Under the pieces are notes generated by a model that saw nothing but the letters and a program-made list of their open reading frames with translations, was not told the DNA's origin and searched no databases. The translations under genes and the position numbers were made by a program. Positions 27,552 through 35,721 of a stretch of DNA of 64,000 bases are shown piece by piece (the first letter of the stretch is position 1; each line of letters starts with the position of its first letter). Source of the DNA: Thioalkalivibrio sp. XN8 (GTDB taxonomy: Bacteria > Pseudomonadota > Gammaproteobacteria > Steroidobacterales > XN24); contig NZ_JAALFH010000066.1 in assembly GCF_011058255.1 (NCBI RefSeq), forward strand, positions 1-64,000. Direction: 5' to 3'.

Positions 27552-27755
27552 TTACTGGAACGCGCAGCCCGGCTGCACGCCCGCCTTCTTGAGAATCATC
27601 GCCAGCGGGCAGAAGCCCGTGAACGCGGCCTGGAACATGTTGAGGCCGACGAAGGCAGGCAGCAGCAGCCACCAGGGCGAGAAGGCCTGGGACAGCACCA
27701 GCCCGGCGAGGATCATGACGCCGGCAAAGGCGAAGACAAAGCGGTCGATGTTCAT
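27552..27755 (-). CDS. Small DUF2892/YgaP-type inner-membrane protein
   Basis: A 67-residue protein with two membrane helices (about 8-24 and 28-48) and the DUF2892 pattern: N-terminal [16 protein letters not shown], then a central [22 protein letters not shown] and a C-terminal cysteine. In YgaP this module is fused to a rhodanese domain and takes part in sulfur handling; free-standing copies are common near sulfide- or redox-responsive genes. No rhodanese lies beside it here. It has its own promoter at 27789-27817 and converges on thyA. Confidence 0.88.
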   Translation of the reverse strand: MNIDRFVFAFAGVMILAGLVLSQAFSPWWLLLPAFVGLNMFQAAFTGFCPLAMILKKAGVQPGCAFQ

Positions 27756-27788
27756 TGCAACTTCTCTGCCAGGTTGAGTGTCGGCTAA

Positions 27789-27817
27789 ATATTAGGGAAA
27801 TCTTATATGCAAGTCAA
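27789..27817 (-). promoter_or_regulatory. Strong sigma70-like promoter of the DUF2892 gene
   Basis: On the minus strand TTGACT (27812-27817) and TAATAT (27789-27794) are spaced by exactly 17 bases, in the most AT-rich patch of the neighbourhood. It matches consensus at five of six and four of six positions. Transcription would start about 25 bases ahead of the ribosome-binding site of the small membrane protein. Confidence 0.65.
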
Positions 27818-27849
27818 CGGGGCGGCGGCACAGGGACTATGATCAGGGC

Positions 27850-28350
27850 ATGAGACCTGAAATCACCCTGGTCGTGGCGGTGGCGGAAAACGGCGTGATC
27901 GGCGCCCGCGGCGGCATGCCGTGGCACCTCCCGGCCGACCTGCATCACTTCAAGCAACTCACCTATGGCAAGCCGGTGCTGATGGGCCGGCTCACCTGGG
28001 ACTCCATCGGCAAGCCGCTGCCCGGGCGGCGCAACCTGGTACTGACCTCGGATCCCGAGTGGCAGGCCGAGGGGGCGGAGCGCGTGGCGTCGCTGGACGA
28101 GGCCGTGGCGCGGGCCGAGGCCGACGGCGCCGCGGAGCTCATGGTGATCGGCGGCGCGGCGGTATACCGTCTCGCGCTGCCGCGCGCCCGCCGCATCTAC
28201 CTGACGCGCATTCACGCCGAGCCGGACGGCGACACGCACTTCCCGGAGATCGACGACGAGGCATGGGAGCAGGTGGCGTGTCGCGAGCGGCCGGCGGACG
28301 AGCGCAACCCGCACGACCTCAGCTTCGTCACCCTGGAACGCATGCGCTAG
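27850..28350 (+). CDS. folA: Dihydrofolate reductase
   Basis: A 166-residue chromosomal DHFR. The substrate-binding motif GMPWHLPADLHHFK contains catalytic D30. The NADPH-binding parts PVLMGRLTWDSIGKPLPGR and ELMVIGGAAVYRLAL follow. It reduces the dihydrofolate left by ThyA, whose gene lies 383 bases upstream on the same strand but is separated by a hairpin and the opposing DUF2892 gene. Confidence 0.97.
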   Translation: MRPEITLVVAVAENGVIGARGGMPWHLPADLHHFKQLTYGKPVLMGRLTWDSIGKPLPGRRNLVLTSDPEWQAEGAERVASLDEAVARAEADGAAELMVIGGAAVYRLALPRARRIYLTRIHAEPDGDTHFPEIDDEAWEQVACRERPADERNPHDLSFVTLERMR

Positions 28351-28392
28351 GTAATTCTCGCAGTTCGTGATCCCGGTCACCGCCATGGCGTG

Positions 28393-28418
28393 GCGGCTGG
28401 CGTATAAAGCCGCTTTTT
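28393..28418 (+). terminator. Probable terminator of folA
   Basis: A 6-bp stem GCGGCT (28393-28398) and AGCCGC (28408-28413) with a nine-base loop, then TTTTT. The loop contains TATAA, which might instead serve as the -10 of the next gene, so the role is not certain. Confidence 0.5.
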
Positions 28419-28442
28419 GCAGGCTCGGCGGCCGTCCTCGCG

Positions 28443-29828
28443 ATGTACCGACTCGAAGTTCCGGAGCTGTTTGCGCTCCTGCTGCGCACTGAAGACGTCG
28501 GCCTGGCCGTCAAGGCCCTCGACGGGCGCTATGTCTATGCCAACCCGGGCTACGCGCGCGTCCTCGGTGTCGAGGATGCGAGGACAGTGCCGGGCCAGCA
28601 GGACGTCGACCTGTTGCCGCAGCCCGCTGCTGCCGCCTTCGATGCCGCCCAGCACGCCGTCCAGCAGGAGCAGCGCGCGATCCTCGTCGAGCACGAGTCT
28701 GCCGACGCCGCCGACCAGGCGACCTGCTTCCTGGTCACCCACTTCCCGGTGCGGGACGACGCCGGTGAACTCGTGGCGGTCGGCGTGGTCGGGCTGGCCA
28801 CCGGCAGCCGGCAGGTGCCCGATGCCACCAGGGCGGCGTTGCGTTCCGCGGAGCAGGTCAACGCCCAGCTCGAGTCCGCCGTCCGGTCACTGCAGGAGCT
28901 TGCCAGCACCGACGGGCTCACCGGCGCCTGGAACCGGCGGCGTTTCGAGGAGGCGCTGGCCAGCGAAACGCATCGCGCCGTCCGCTTCGGCCATCCCCTC
29001 TCCCTGGCGCTGATCGACATCGACCATTTCAAGGGGGTCAACGACAATTTCGGTCATCCGACCGGCGATCGCGTGCTGGCGGAATTCGCCGACTGCCTGC
29101 GCGACGGGATGCGGCGCTCCGATTCCCTGACCCGTTGGGGCGGCGAGGAGTTCATCATCCTGATGCCGAACACGCCGCTGCCGGCCGCGCAGCGGTCCGC
29201 GGAGCGGCTGCGGGAGCGCATCGAGCAGTGCCAGTTCCAGGTCGTCGGCGGGCTGACCGCGAGCATCGGGGTGGCGGAGTTCGCGCCGGCCGAGAGCCCG
29301 CGGGACTGGCTGCGACGTGCCGACGATGCCCTCTATCGCGCCAAGAAGCGTGGCCGGAACCTCGTCGAGGCCGACCTCAGCACCGCCAGCGAGGCCCCGG
29401 CCGAGCACCTCGAGGGCAATTTCGTGCGACTGGTGTGGAAGCCGCGCTTTGCCTCCGGCCATGCGCTGATCGATGCCCAGCACCGCGCCCTGTTCGAGGA
29501 CGCCAACCAGCTGCTGGAGGCGATGCTCTCGGGGCGGCCCCGGGACGAGATCGGCGAGCTGATCGATCGCCTGATCGAGGATATCCGCAAGCACTTCCGC
29601 GACGAGGAACGGATCCTGGCGGAGCTGGGTTTCGCCGCTTGTGAAGCGCACGGCAAGGAGCATGCTTCGCTGTTGGCCAGGGCGCTCGAGATGGCGGACA
29701 CCTTCAGGGCCGGCAAGCTCTCGACGGGCGAGTTGTTCGAATTCCTCGCCTACGACGTGGTGGCGCGCCACCTGCTGGGCGCTGACCGCCAGTACTTCGG
29801 GCTGTTGCAGGCGCCCCGCGAACCCTGA
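28443..29828 (+). CDS. Diguanylate cyclase with PAS and hemerythrin domains
   Basis: A 461-residue soluble signalling protein. A PAS-like sensor spans about 1-125 (VKALDGRYVYANPGYARVLG). A GGDEF domain (about 150-315) has the active GGEEF at 233-237 and an inhibitory I-site RRSD ending five residues before it. A bacteriohemerythrin domain (about 328-455) has the diiron pattern GHALIDAQHRALFE, then KHFRDEE, EAHGKEH and a final histidine in ARHLL. It should make cyclic di-GMP in response to oxygen or redox state, with product feedback. It starts ATG 92 bases after folA. Confidence 0.92.
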   Translation: MYRLEVPELFALLLRTEDVGLAVKALDGRYVYANPGYARVLGVEDARTVPGQQDVDLLPQPAAAAFDAAQHAVQQEQRAILVEHESADAADQATCFLVTHFPVRDDAGELVAVGVVGLATGSRQVPDATRAALRSAEQVNAQLESAVRSLQELASTDGLTGAWNRRRFEEALASETHRAVRFGHPLSLALIDIDHFKGVNDNFGHPTGDRVLAEFADCLRDGMRRSDSLTRWGGEEFIILMPNTPLPAAQRSAERLRERIEQCQFQVVGGLTASIGVAEFAPAESPRDWLRRADDALYRAKKRGRNLVEADLSTASEAPAEHLEGNFVRLVWKPRFASGHALIDAQHRALFEDANQLLEAMLSGRPRDEIGELIDRLIEDIRKHFRDEERILAELGFAACEAHGKEHASLLARALEMADTFRAGKLSTGELFEFLAYDVVARHLLGADRQYFGLLQAPREP

Positions 29829-29835
29829 AACCCGG

Positions 29836-31077
29836 CTAACCGCCGGCCTGCTCCTTCGCCCGCTTGAGCAGCAGTGCGGCCCGCAGCCCTTTTTCGCGGA
29901 TCGCGCGCACCGCCACGCGCGCCGGCGTGGCGACGTGGAACCGCTTGCCATGCCGGCGCAGCAGGCGCTCGTCGAGCTGCAGCCCGAGGCCCGGCGCCTG
30001 CGGGACGTCGATCGTGCCGTCGGCATTGACCGGGATCGCCGGCATGATGCCTTCGCGCGCTGCCGGCACGAAGCCGGGCGGCTCGTAGGGATATTCCAGC
30101 AGCTTGCGCCGCTCCCAGGCCGCGAAGGCGTGCAGGTTGACGACCATGTTGAAGCCGTTGGACCAGGTGTGAGGGGTGAAATCCAGGTCGCGGCGGCGGC
30201 ACTCGTCCATCACCTGCCGCGCTACCGTCAGGCCGGAAAACATGGCGTCGGGCTGGTACTTGTCGAGGCTGCCATGCTCGAACAGCGGCGCGAGCTCGTG
30301 CCAGGCGCCGTGGAGCTCGCCGCCGGCAATGGGCGTGCGGACCCGCTCACGCAGCGCCGCCATGCCGCGCCAGTCGTGCATGTCGAGCGGCTCCTCGAGC
30401 CAGGCGACCCCCAGCTCGTCGCAGCCGCGGGCGAAAGCCGTGGCGCGCTCGAGGTCCCAGGCAGGGTTGGCGCCGAACAGCGATACCGGCCAGCCCTGGT
30501 TGGCGTCCACGCCGATCACGAAATCGTCGCCGAGGTGTGCGCGCACGCCACGCACCAGGGCGAGATCTTCTGCCACGGTGGGGTACTTGACCCGGACCTT
30601 CACGGCCCCGAAGCCCATGGCGCGAATCTCGTCCAGGTAGCGGCGCCGCTCTTCGAGCGGCTTGAGCGAACCGCTCGAGGCATACACCGGCGCCTTCAGC
30701 ACGGTCGCGGGCTCGCGTTGCAGCAGCTGGTAGACGGGCTTGCCGGCGAGCTTGCCGGCCAGGTCCCACCATGCGGCCTCGAGCCACCAGTTGCGCCAGC
30801 CAAGGTACGAGGCCTCCCGCAGGCGCTGGCGCAACACCCCGATGTCATCGGCGGGCAGGCCCAGCAGGAAGCCCCCGAGCAGGTCGCCCAGGCCGCGCCG
30901 TTCGGTGGTGAAGGCCGGTCCGCCGGTTTCCCCGACCAGCCCGTCCCCGGCGTAGACGCGCGCCACCGTCTGCGCCACGTGGGTCTGGGGGTAGCCCGGG
31001 ATCCAGGAGGGCCAGAAGGGGGCGGGCAAGGGCACGTTGACGTGCCATAACTCGATGCGCTCGATTCGCTGCGACAT
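29836..31077 (-). CDS. Mandelate racemase/muconate lactonizing enzyme-family protein (enolase superfamily)
   Basis: A 413-residue enolase-superfamily enzyme. The acid-base motif KVR sits at 160-162, with K164 beside it. Metal ligands are D191 (DANQGWPV), E228 (WLEEPLD) and E254 (AGGE), and H303 in TPHTWSNG is the opposing base. This pattern fits sugar-acid dehydratases and racemases, but the substrate is unknown. The ATG at 31077 has GGGAGGGAG upstream. The gene is isolated, convergent with the diguanylate cyclase and divergent from the amidohydrolase pair. Confidence 0.88.
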   Translation of the reverse strand: MSQRIERIELWHVNVPLPAPFWPSWIPGYPQTHVAQTVARVYAGDGLVGETGGPAFTTERRGLGDLLGGFLLGLPADDIGVLRQRLREASYLGWRNWWLEAAWWDLAGKLAGKPVYQLLQREPATVLKAPVYASSGSLKPLEERRRYLDEIRAMGFGAVKVRVKYPTVAEDLALVRGVRAHLGDDFVIGVDANQGWPVSLFGANPAWDLERATAFARGCDELGVAWLEEPLDMHDWRGMAALRERVRTPIAGGELHGAWHELAPLFEHGSLDKYQPDAMFSGLTVARQVMDECRRRDLDFTPHTWSNGFNMVVNLHAFAAWERRKLLEYPYEPPGFVPAAREGIMPAIPVNADGTIDVPQAPGLGLQLDERLLRRHGKRFHVATPARVAVRAIREKGLRAALLLKRAKEQAGG

Positions 31078-31185
31078 GGCCACTCCCTCCCGGCCGGGCA
31101 TCACCCCCGGATTCTAGTAAATCTGTCCCGGCGGGCGATCGTTGTGATATATGAGGACGCTCGCATAGACCAGCCCGGAGATCGC

Positions 31186-32589
31186 ATGAGCCCGCCCAGT
31201 CCCCGCCAGCCCCGGCGCGCGGCCGCAGTCGTGCTTGCCGCCACCACCCTGGCTGCCTGCGCCAGCCAGGCCCCGCGGGACGAACCGCCGGCGGCTGCCC
31301 CGGCCGCGCCGTTTGCTTCCGCCTATGTCCCGTCGCCCGCGGCCCCGTTCGTGCTCGAGGGCGCCACCGTGCTGACCGGCGACGGCGGCCGGCTGGAGAA
31401 CGCCTCGGTCTATGTGGCCGACGGGGTCGTCCAGGCGGTCGGGGCCGATTTCGAGGTGCCGGCTGGGGTGCAGCGCATCGATGCGCGCGGCCGCTGGATT
31501 ACCCCCGGGATCATCGACGTCCACTCGCACCTCGGCAACTACCCGGTCCCCAGCGCGAAGGCGCACCAGGACGGCAACGAGATGACTTCGCCCAACACCG
31601 CCGGCGTCTGGGCGGAACACTCGGTGTGGCCGCAGGACCCGGGCTTCAACACCGCGCGGGCCGCCGGCGTCACATCGCTGCAGGTGCTGCCGGGCTCGGC
31701 CAACCTGTTCGGCGGCCGCACCGTGACGCTGAAGAACGTGCCGGCGCGGACGGTGCAGGAGATGAAGTTCCCGGGCGCACCGCACGGCCTGAAGATGGCC
31801 TGCGGGGAGAATCCCAAGCGGGTCTACGGGGAGCGCCAGGCGACGCCGATGACCCGCATGGGTAACGTGGCGGGCTACCGCACGGCGTGGATCGAGGCGC
31901 GGGAATACCTCGAGCAGCAGGAGCAGGCTGCTGCCGGCGAGGGCGAGCCGCCGACCCGGGACCTGGCCCTGGAGACGCTGGCGGGCGTGCTCAAGGGCGA
32001 GATCCTCATCCATAACCACTGCTATCGCGCCGACGAAATGGCACTGATGATCGACCTGGGCCGCGAGTTCGGCTACCACCCCGGCACCTTTCACCACGCC
32101 ACGGAGGCCTACAAGATCGCCGACCTGCTGAAGGAGAGCGGCAGCTGCGCGGCGATGTGGGCCGACTGGTGGGGCTTCAAGCTCGAGGCCTGGGACGCCA
32201 TCCGCGAGAACATCGCGATCGTCGATGCCGTCGGCGCCTGCGCCATCGTCCATTCCGATTCGGAGGTGGAGATCCAGCGTCTCAACCAGGAGGCGGCCAA
32301 GGTCATGGCCGCCGCGCGCCGCGCCGGGATGGAGATCAGCCCGGAACACGCGATCCGCTGGCTGACCTTGAACGCCGCGCACTCGCTCGGCATCGCCGAC
32401 CAGGCAGGCACGCTGGCGCCGGGCAAGATGGCGGATCTCGTGGTGTGGAACGACAACCCTTTCAGCGTCTATGCGCGCGCCGAGCGGGTCTATGTCGACG
32501 GCGCGCTGGTACACGAACACGGCAACCCGGCATTCCCGTCGCAGAGCGACTTCGAGCTGGGCATGATCGAAACGGGGGCAGGCCAATGA
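31186..32589 (+). CDS. Lipoprotein amidohydrolase (metal-dependent)
   Basis: A 467-residue amidohydrolase with a lipoprotein signal peptide (LAATTLAAC, lipid-modified C25), so it is probably anchored in the periplasm. The metal-binding HxH is intact (IIDVHSHLGN), with ILIHNH further along and HSDSEVEIQR near the C-terminal part of the barrel, followed by LTLNAAHSLGIADQAGTLAPGKMADLVVW. This is the imidazolonepropionase/dipeptidase-like branch. The ATG at 31186 allows the signal peptide to begin with a basic region. Its stop overlaps the next gene's start (ATGA). Confidence 0.9.
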   Translation: MSPPSPRQPRRAAAVVLAATTLAACASQAPRDEPPAAAPAAPFASAYVPSPAAPFVLEGATVLTGDGGRLENASVYVADGVVQAVGADFEVPAGVQRIDARGRWITPGIIDVHSHLGNYPVPSAKAHQDGNEMTSPNTAGVWAEHSVWPQDPGFNTARAAGVTSLQVLPGSANLFGGRTVTLKNVPARTVQEMKFPGAPHGLKMACGENPKRVYGERQATPMTRMGNVAGYRTAWIEAREYLEQQEQAAAGEGEPPTRDLALETLAGVLKGEILIHNHCYRADEMALMIDLGREFGYHPGTFHHATEAYKIADLLKESGSCAAMWADWWGFKLEAWDAIRENIAIVDAVGACAIVHSDSEVEIQRLNQEAAKVMAAARRAGMEISPEHAIRWLTLNAAHSLGIADQAGTLAPGKMADLVVWNDNPFSVYARAERVYVDGALVHEHGNPAFPSQSDFELGMIETGAGQ

Positions 32590-33857
32590 ACCACCGGCAT
32601 CTGTTTGGCGGCGCCGCGCTGCTGCTGGCCGCTGCCGCTGCGCAGGCCCAGGTGATCGCCATCACCGGCGGCAGGGTCGAGACGGCGGCCGCTGCCGGGT
32701 CCATCCCGGAGGCTACGGTCCTGATCCGCGACGGCCGCATCGTGGCGGTCGGTGCGACGGTCGCGATTCCGGCCGACGCGCAGCGTGTCGATGCCCGGGG
32801 CAAGGTCGTCACCCCCGGCCTGTTCGACCCCCACTCGAGCATCGGCCTGGCCGAGGTGAGCCTGGAGCCGGACAGCGTCGACACCACGGTGGACAACGAC
32901 CGCTTTTCCGCGGCGCTCGACGCCGCGGACGCCTTCAACCCGCGCTCGGTGCTGGTGCCGGTGAACCGGGTCGAGGGCATCACGCGCGCCGTCGTGTTTC
33001 CTGCCAGGGTCAGCGGCAGCGTCATCAGCGGCCGGGCCGCGGCGGTTAATCTCGGCGACGCCAGCCAGCCGGTCGACCGGCGCCACGTGGCCGTCTACGC
33101 GCTGTTCGGCGAGGCCGGCGCGTCGCAGGCCGGCGGCGCGCGCACTGCCGCGCTGGCCCAGCTGCGCGAGGCGCTGGACGAGGCGCGCGACTACGGCCGG
33201 AACAAGGCGGCCTGGGAGCGGGCAGGCAGGCGCGACTACCGCCTCAACCACTATGACCTTGAGGCGCTCCAGCCGGTGCTCCGGGGCGAGGCGCCGCTGG
33301 CGGTGCTGGCGCACCAGGCGAGCGACATCGCGGCGCTGCTCGACCTTGCCGCGGCCTACGAGGTGCGGCTGGTCATCGTCGGCGGAGCCGAAGCCTGGCT
33401 GGTCGCCGACCGCCTGGCGGCGGCCGGCGTGCCCGTGGTGCTGGATCCGCTGGCCAACCTGCCGGACCGCTTCGAGATGCGCGGCGCCAGGATCGACAAC
33501 GCGGTGCAACTCGCGGCCGCCGGCGTGGAGATCGCCTTCGCCTCGCTGAGCGGCGAGTCCCACAATGCGCGCAACCTGTCGCAGGCAGCTGGTGTGGCCG
33601 TGGCGCATGGCTTGCCTTGGCCGGCCGGCCTCGCCGCGCTGACCGCCGCGCCGGCCCGGATCTTCGGGCTGGAGGGCGTGGGCCAGCTGCAGCCGGGCTT
33701 CGAGGCCGACGTGGTGATCTGGGACGGCGACCCGCTGGACGTCACCAGCTATCCCGACGCGGTGTTCATCAAGGGCCGGGCGATCCCGATGGAGAGCCGC
33801 CAGAGCCTGCTGCGCGATCGCTACCTGGAGTTCCACGGCCTGCAGCAGGTCGACTGA
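32586..33857 (+). CDS. Secreted amidohydrolase-like protein lacking part of the metal site
   Basis: A 423-residue paralogue of the preceding enzyme. It has a signal peptide (about 1-21, AQA-Q), an N-terminal beta-sandwich (VTPGLFD) and the C-terminal LQPGFEADVVIWDGDP. Where the partner has VHSHLG it reads DPHSSIG, so only one histidine of HxH remains. Near VLAHQASD only one histidine of the second metal pair is kept. Either it binds a single metal or it has become a non-catalytic partner of the first protein. It is coupled by ATGA overlap. Coupled pairs of this type are common in marine gammaproteobacteria. Confidence 0.87.
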   Translation: MNHRHLFGGAALLLAAAAAQAQVIAITGGRVETAAAAGSIPEATVLIRDGRIVAVGATVAIPADAQRVDARGKVVTPGLFDPHSSIGLAEVSLEPDSVDTTVDNDRFSAALDAADAFNPRSVLVPVNRVEGITRAVVFPARVSGSVISGRAAAVNLGDASQPVDRRHVAVYALFGEAGASQAGGARTAALAQLREALDEARDYGRNKAAWERAGRRDYRLNHYDLEALQPVLRGEAPLAVLAHQASDIAALLDLAAAYEVRLVIVGGAEAWLVADRLAAAGVPVVLDPLANLPDRFEMRGARIDNAVQLAAAGVEIAFASLSGESHNARNLSQAAGVAVAHGLPWPAGLAALTAAPARIFGLEGVGQLQPGFEADVVIWDGDPLDVTSYPDAVFIKGRAIPMESRQSLLRDRYLEFHGLQQVD

Positions 33858-33864
33858 AGCGCCC

Positions 33865-34482
33865 GTGGGCTTCTACGATCGCCACATCCTGCCGCACCTG
33901 GTGCACCTCGCATGCAGCAGCCGGCCCGCCATGCGGCAGCGGGCGGAGATCGTGCCGCGCGCCCATGGCCGCGTACTGGACATCGGCTTCGGTTCGGGCC
34001 TGAACCTGCCGCACTATGATCCCGCGCGGGTCGACGCGGTGCTGGGCCTCGACCCCGCCGCCGAGATGCACGCCAAGGCAGCCGGGGCCGTCGCGGCGGC
34101 GCCGTTCGCCGTGGAACTGATCGAAGCGCCCGCCGACCGCATCCCGCTCGAGGACGCCAGCGTCGACACGGTGCTGAGCACCTACACCTTCTGCACCATT
34201 CCGGATACGGCAGCCGCGCTGGCCGAGGTGCGCCGGGTGCTGAAGCCGGGCGGCGAGCTGCTGTTCTGCGAGCACGGCCGCGCGCCGGGTCGCTGGGCGC
34301 AGCGCCAGCAGGACGTGCTGAACCCGCTGTGGCGGCGGGTGGGCGGCGGCTGCAACCTGAACCGGCGCATCCCGGAGCTGCTGGAGGCGGGTGGATTCCG
34401 GATCCGGGAGCTCGACGCCCGCTACCTGCCCGGCTGGGGCCCCGCCGCCTTCAATTACCGCGGCCGGGCGGCGCCGAGCTAG
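33865..34482 (+). CDS. Class I SAM-dependent methyltransferase (UbiE/METTL7-like)
   Basis: A 205-residue methyltransferase. The SAM motif VLDIGFGSGLNLPHY is near residue 37, followed by GLDPAAEM, DTVLSTYTFCTIPD and LAEVRRVLKPGGELLFCEHG. This set is typical of the METTL7/YcgJ-like subgroup, whose targets include thiols or lipids; here the substrate is unknown. It begins with GTG 7 bases after the amidohydrolase pair and is probably co-transcribed. The N-terminal IL-PHLVHLAC segment may associate with membranes. Confidence 0.87.
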   Translation: MGFYDRHILPHLVHLACSSRPAMRQRAEIVPRAHGRVLDIGFGSGLNLPHYDPARVDAVLGLDPAAEMHAKAAGAVAAAPFAVELIEAPADRIPLEDASVDTVLSTYTFCTIPDTAAALAEVRRVLKPGGELLFCEHGRAPGRWAQRQQDVLNPLWRRVGGGCNLNRRIPELLEAGGFRIRELDARYLPGWGPAAFNYRGRAAPS

Positions 34483-34560
34483 GCTTTTTTCGGCCGCGGG
34501 CGCGTACGCCGCGGGAAGCGAGGGTTTATACTGCGCCCCTCTCGGGTGGGGAGATCCGCT

Positions 34561-35676
34561 ATGAAATCTTGCAAGCGCCTGGCCGTGCTCTCGATCGGCT
34601 TCGTCACCGGCTTGTTCGTTGCGCCGCTCGCCCCGAGTGCGCAGGAAACCGGCGGCGAGCTGTTCATCTACAACTGGTCCGACTACATCGCCGAGGACAC
34701 CATCTCGAATTTCGAGGCGGAGACCGGCATCAAGGTCACTTACGACGTGTTCGACAGCAACGAGGTGCTCGAGGCCAAGCTGCTGGCCGGCAGTACCGGC
34801 TACGACCTGGTCGTGCCTTCGGCCGCCTTCCTCGGCCGCCAGGTCCCGGCCGGCGTATTCATGCCGCTGGACCGCTCCAAGCTGAGCAACTACGACAACC
34901 TGGACCCGGGCCTGCTGGCGCGGATCGAGGTCAATGACCCGGGCAATCGCCATGCCGTGCCCTATCTCTGGGGCACCACCGGCATCGGCTACAACGTCCG
35001 GAAGATCGCGGAGATCTTCGGCGAGGATTTCGAGGTCGACTCCTGGGACCTGGTCTTCAACCCGGAGTTTGCGGCGAAGATCTCCGAGTGCGGCTTCGCC
35101 ATGCTGGACGCCGCCTCCGAGATGATCCCGCTGGCGCTGCACTACCTCGGCGAGGATCCGAACAGCTTCGACCCCGAAGTGATTGCAAGGGCGGGGGAGG
35201 TGCTGCTGGCAGTCCGGCCTTACGTCACGTACTTCCATTCCTCGCAGTACATCAACGACCTGGCGAACGGCGACATCTGCGTTGCGGTGGGCTGGTCGGG
35301 GGACGTGGCGCAGGCCGCCTACCGGGCCGAGGAAGCGGAAGCCGGCGTGGAAGTCGCCTACACGATCCCGCAGGAGGGCGCGCCGATCTGGTTCGACACG
35401 CTGGCGATCCCGGCCGACGCGCGCAACCCGGGCAATGCCCACCTGTTCATCAACTACCTGCTGCGTCCGGAGGTGATCGCCGAGATCACCAACTACGTGG
35501 CCTACGCCAACCCCAACCCGGCGTCGCTGGAATTCCTCGACGAGGAGATCCGCAACGATCCCAACATCTTCCCGCCGCCCGAGGTCATGGAGCGCCTGTT
35601 CGGCCTCAAGACCCTGCCGCGCGAGGTGGACCGGGTATACACGCGGACCTGGACGCGGGTCCGCACCGGAAGGTGA
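34561..35676 (+). CDS. potF: Putrescine/spermidine ABC transporter substrate-binding protein
   Basis: A 371-residue periplasmic binding protein. The signal peptide runs to about residue 29 (PSAQE). The mature start LFIYNWSDYIAEDTISNFEAETG (given by its position, residues about 35-57) is the PotD/PotF hallmark. The central GTTGIGYN and W-D-L-VFNPEFAAKI blocks and the C-terminal IP-EGAPIWFDTLAIP follow. It captures polyamines for the adjacent ABC importer. TATACT at 34527-34532 may be its -10 box, and GGGGAG lies ahead of the ATG. Confidence 0.94.
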   Translation: MKSCKRLAVLSIGFVTGLFVAPLAPSAQETGGELFIYNWSDYIAEDTISNFEAETGIKVTYDVFDSNEVLEAKLLAGSTGYDLVVPSAAFLGRQVPAGVFMPLDRSKLSNYDNLDPGLLARIEVNDPGNRHAVPYLWGTTGIGYNVRKIAEIFGEDFEVDSWDLVFNPEFAAKISECGFAMLDAASEMIPLALHYLGEDPNSFDPEVIARAGEVLLAVRPYVTYFHSSQYINDLANGDICVAVGWSGDVAQAAYRAEEAEAGVEVAYTIPQEGAPIWFDTLAIPADARNPGNAHLFINYLLRPEVIAEITNYVAYANPNPASLEFLDEEIRNDPNIFPPPEVMERLFGLKTLPREVDRVYTRTWTRVRTGR

Positions 35677-35721
35677 GTTGACGGGCCGCCGCGGCGTCGC
35701 CCGACCGTTCGGGCCCCGGCA

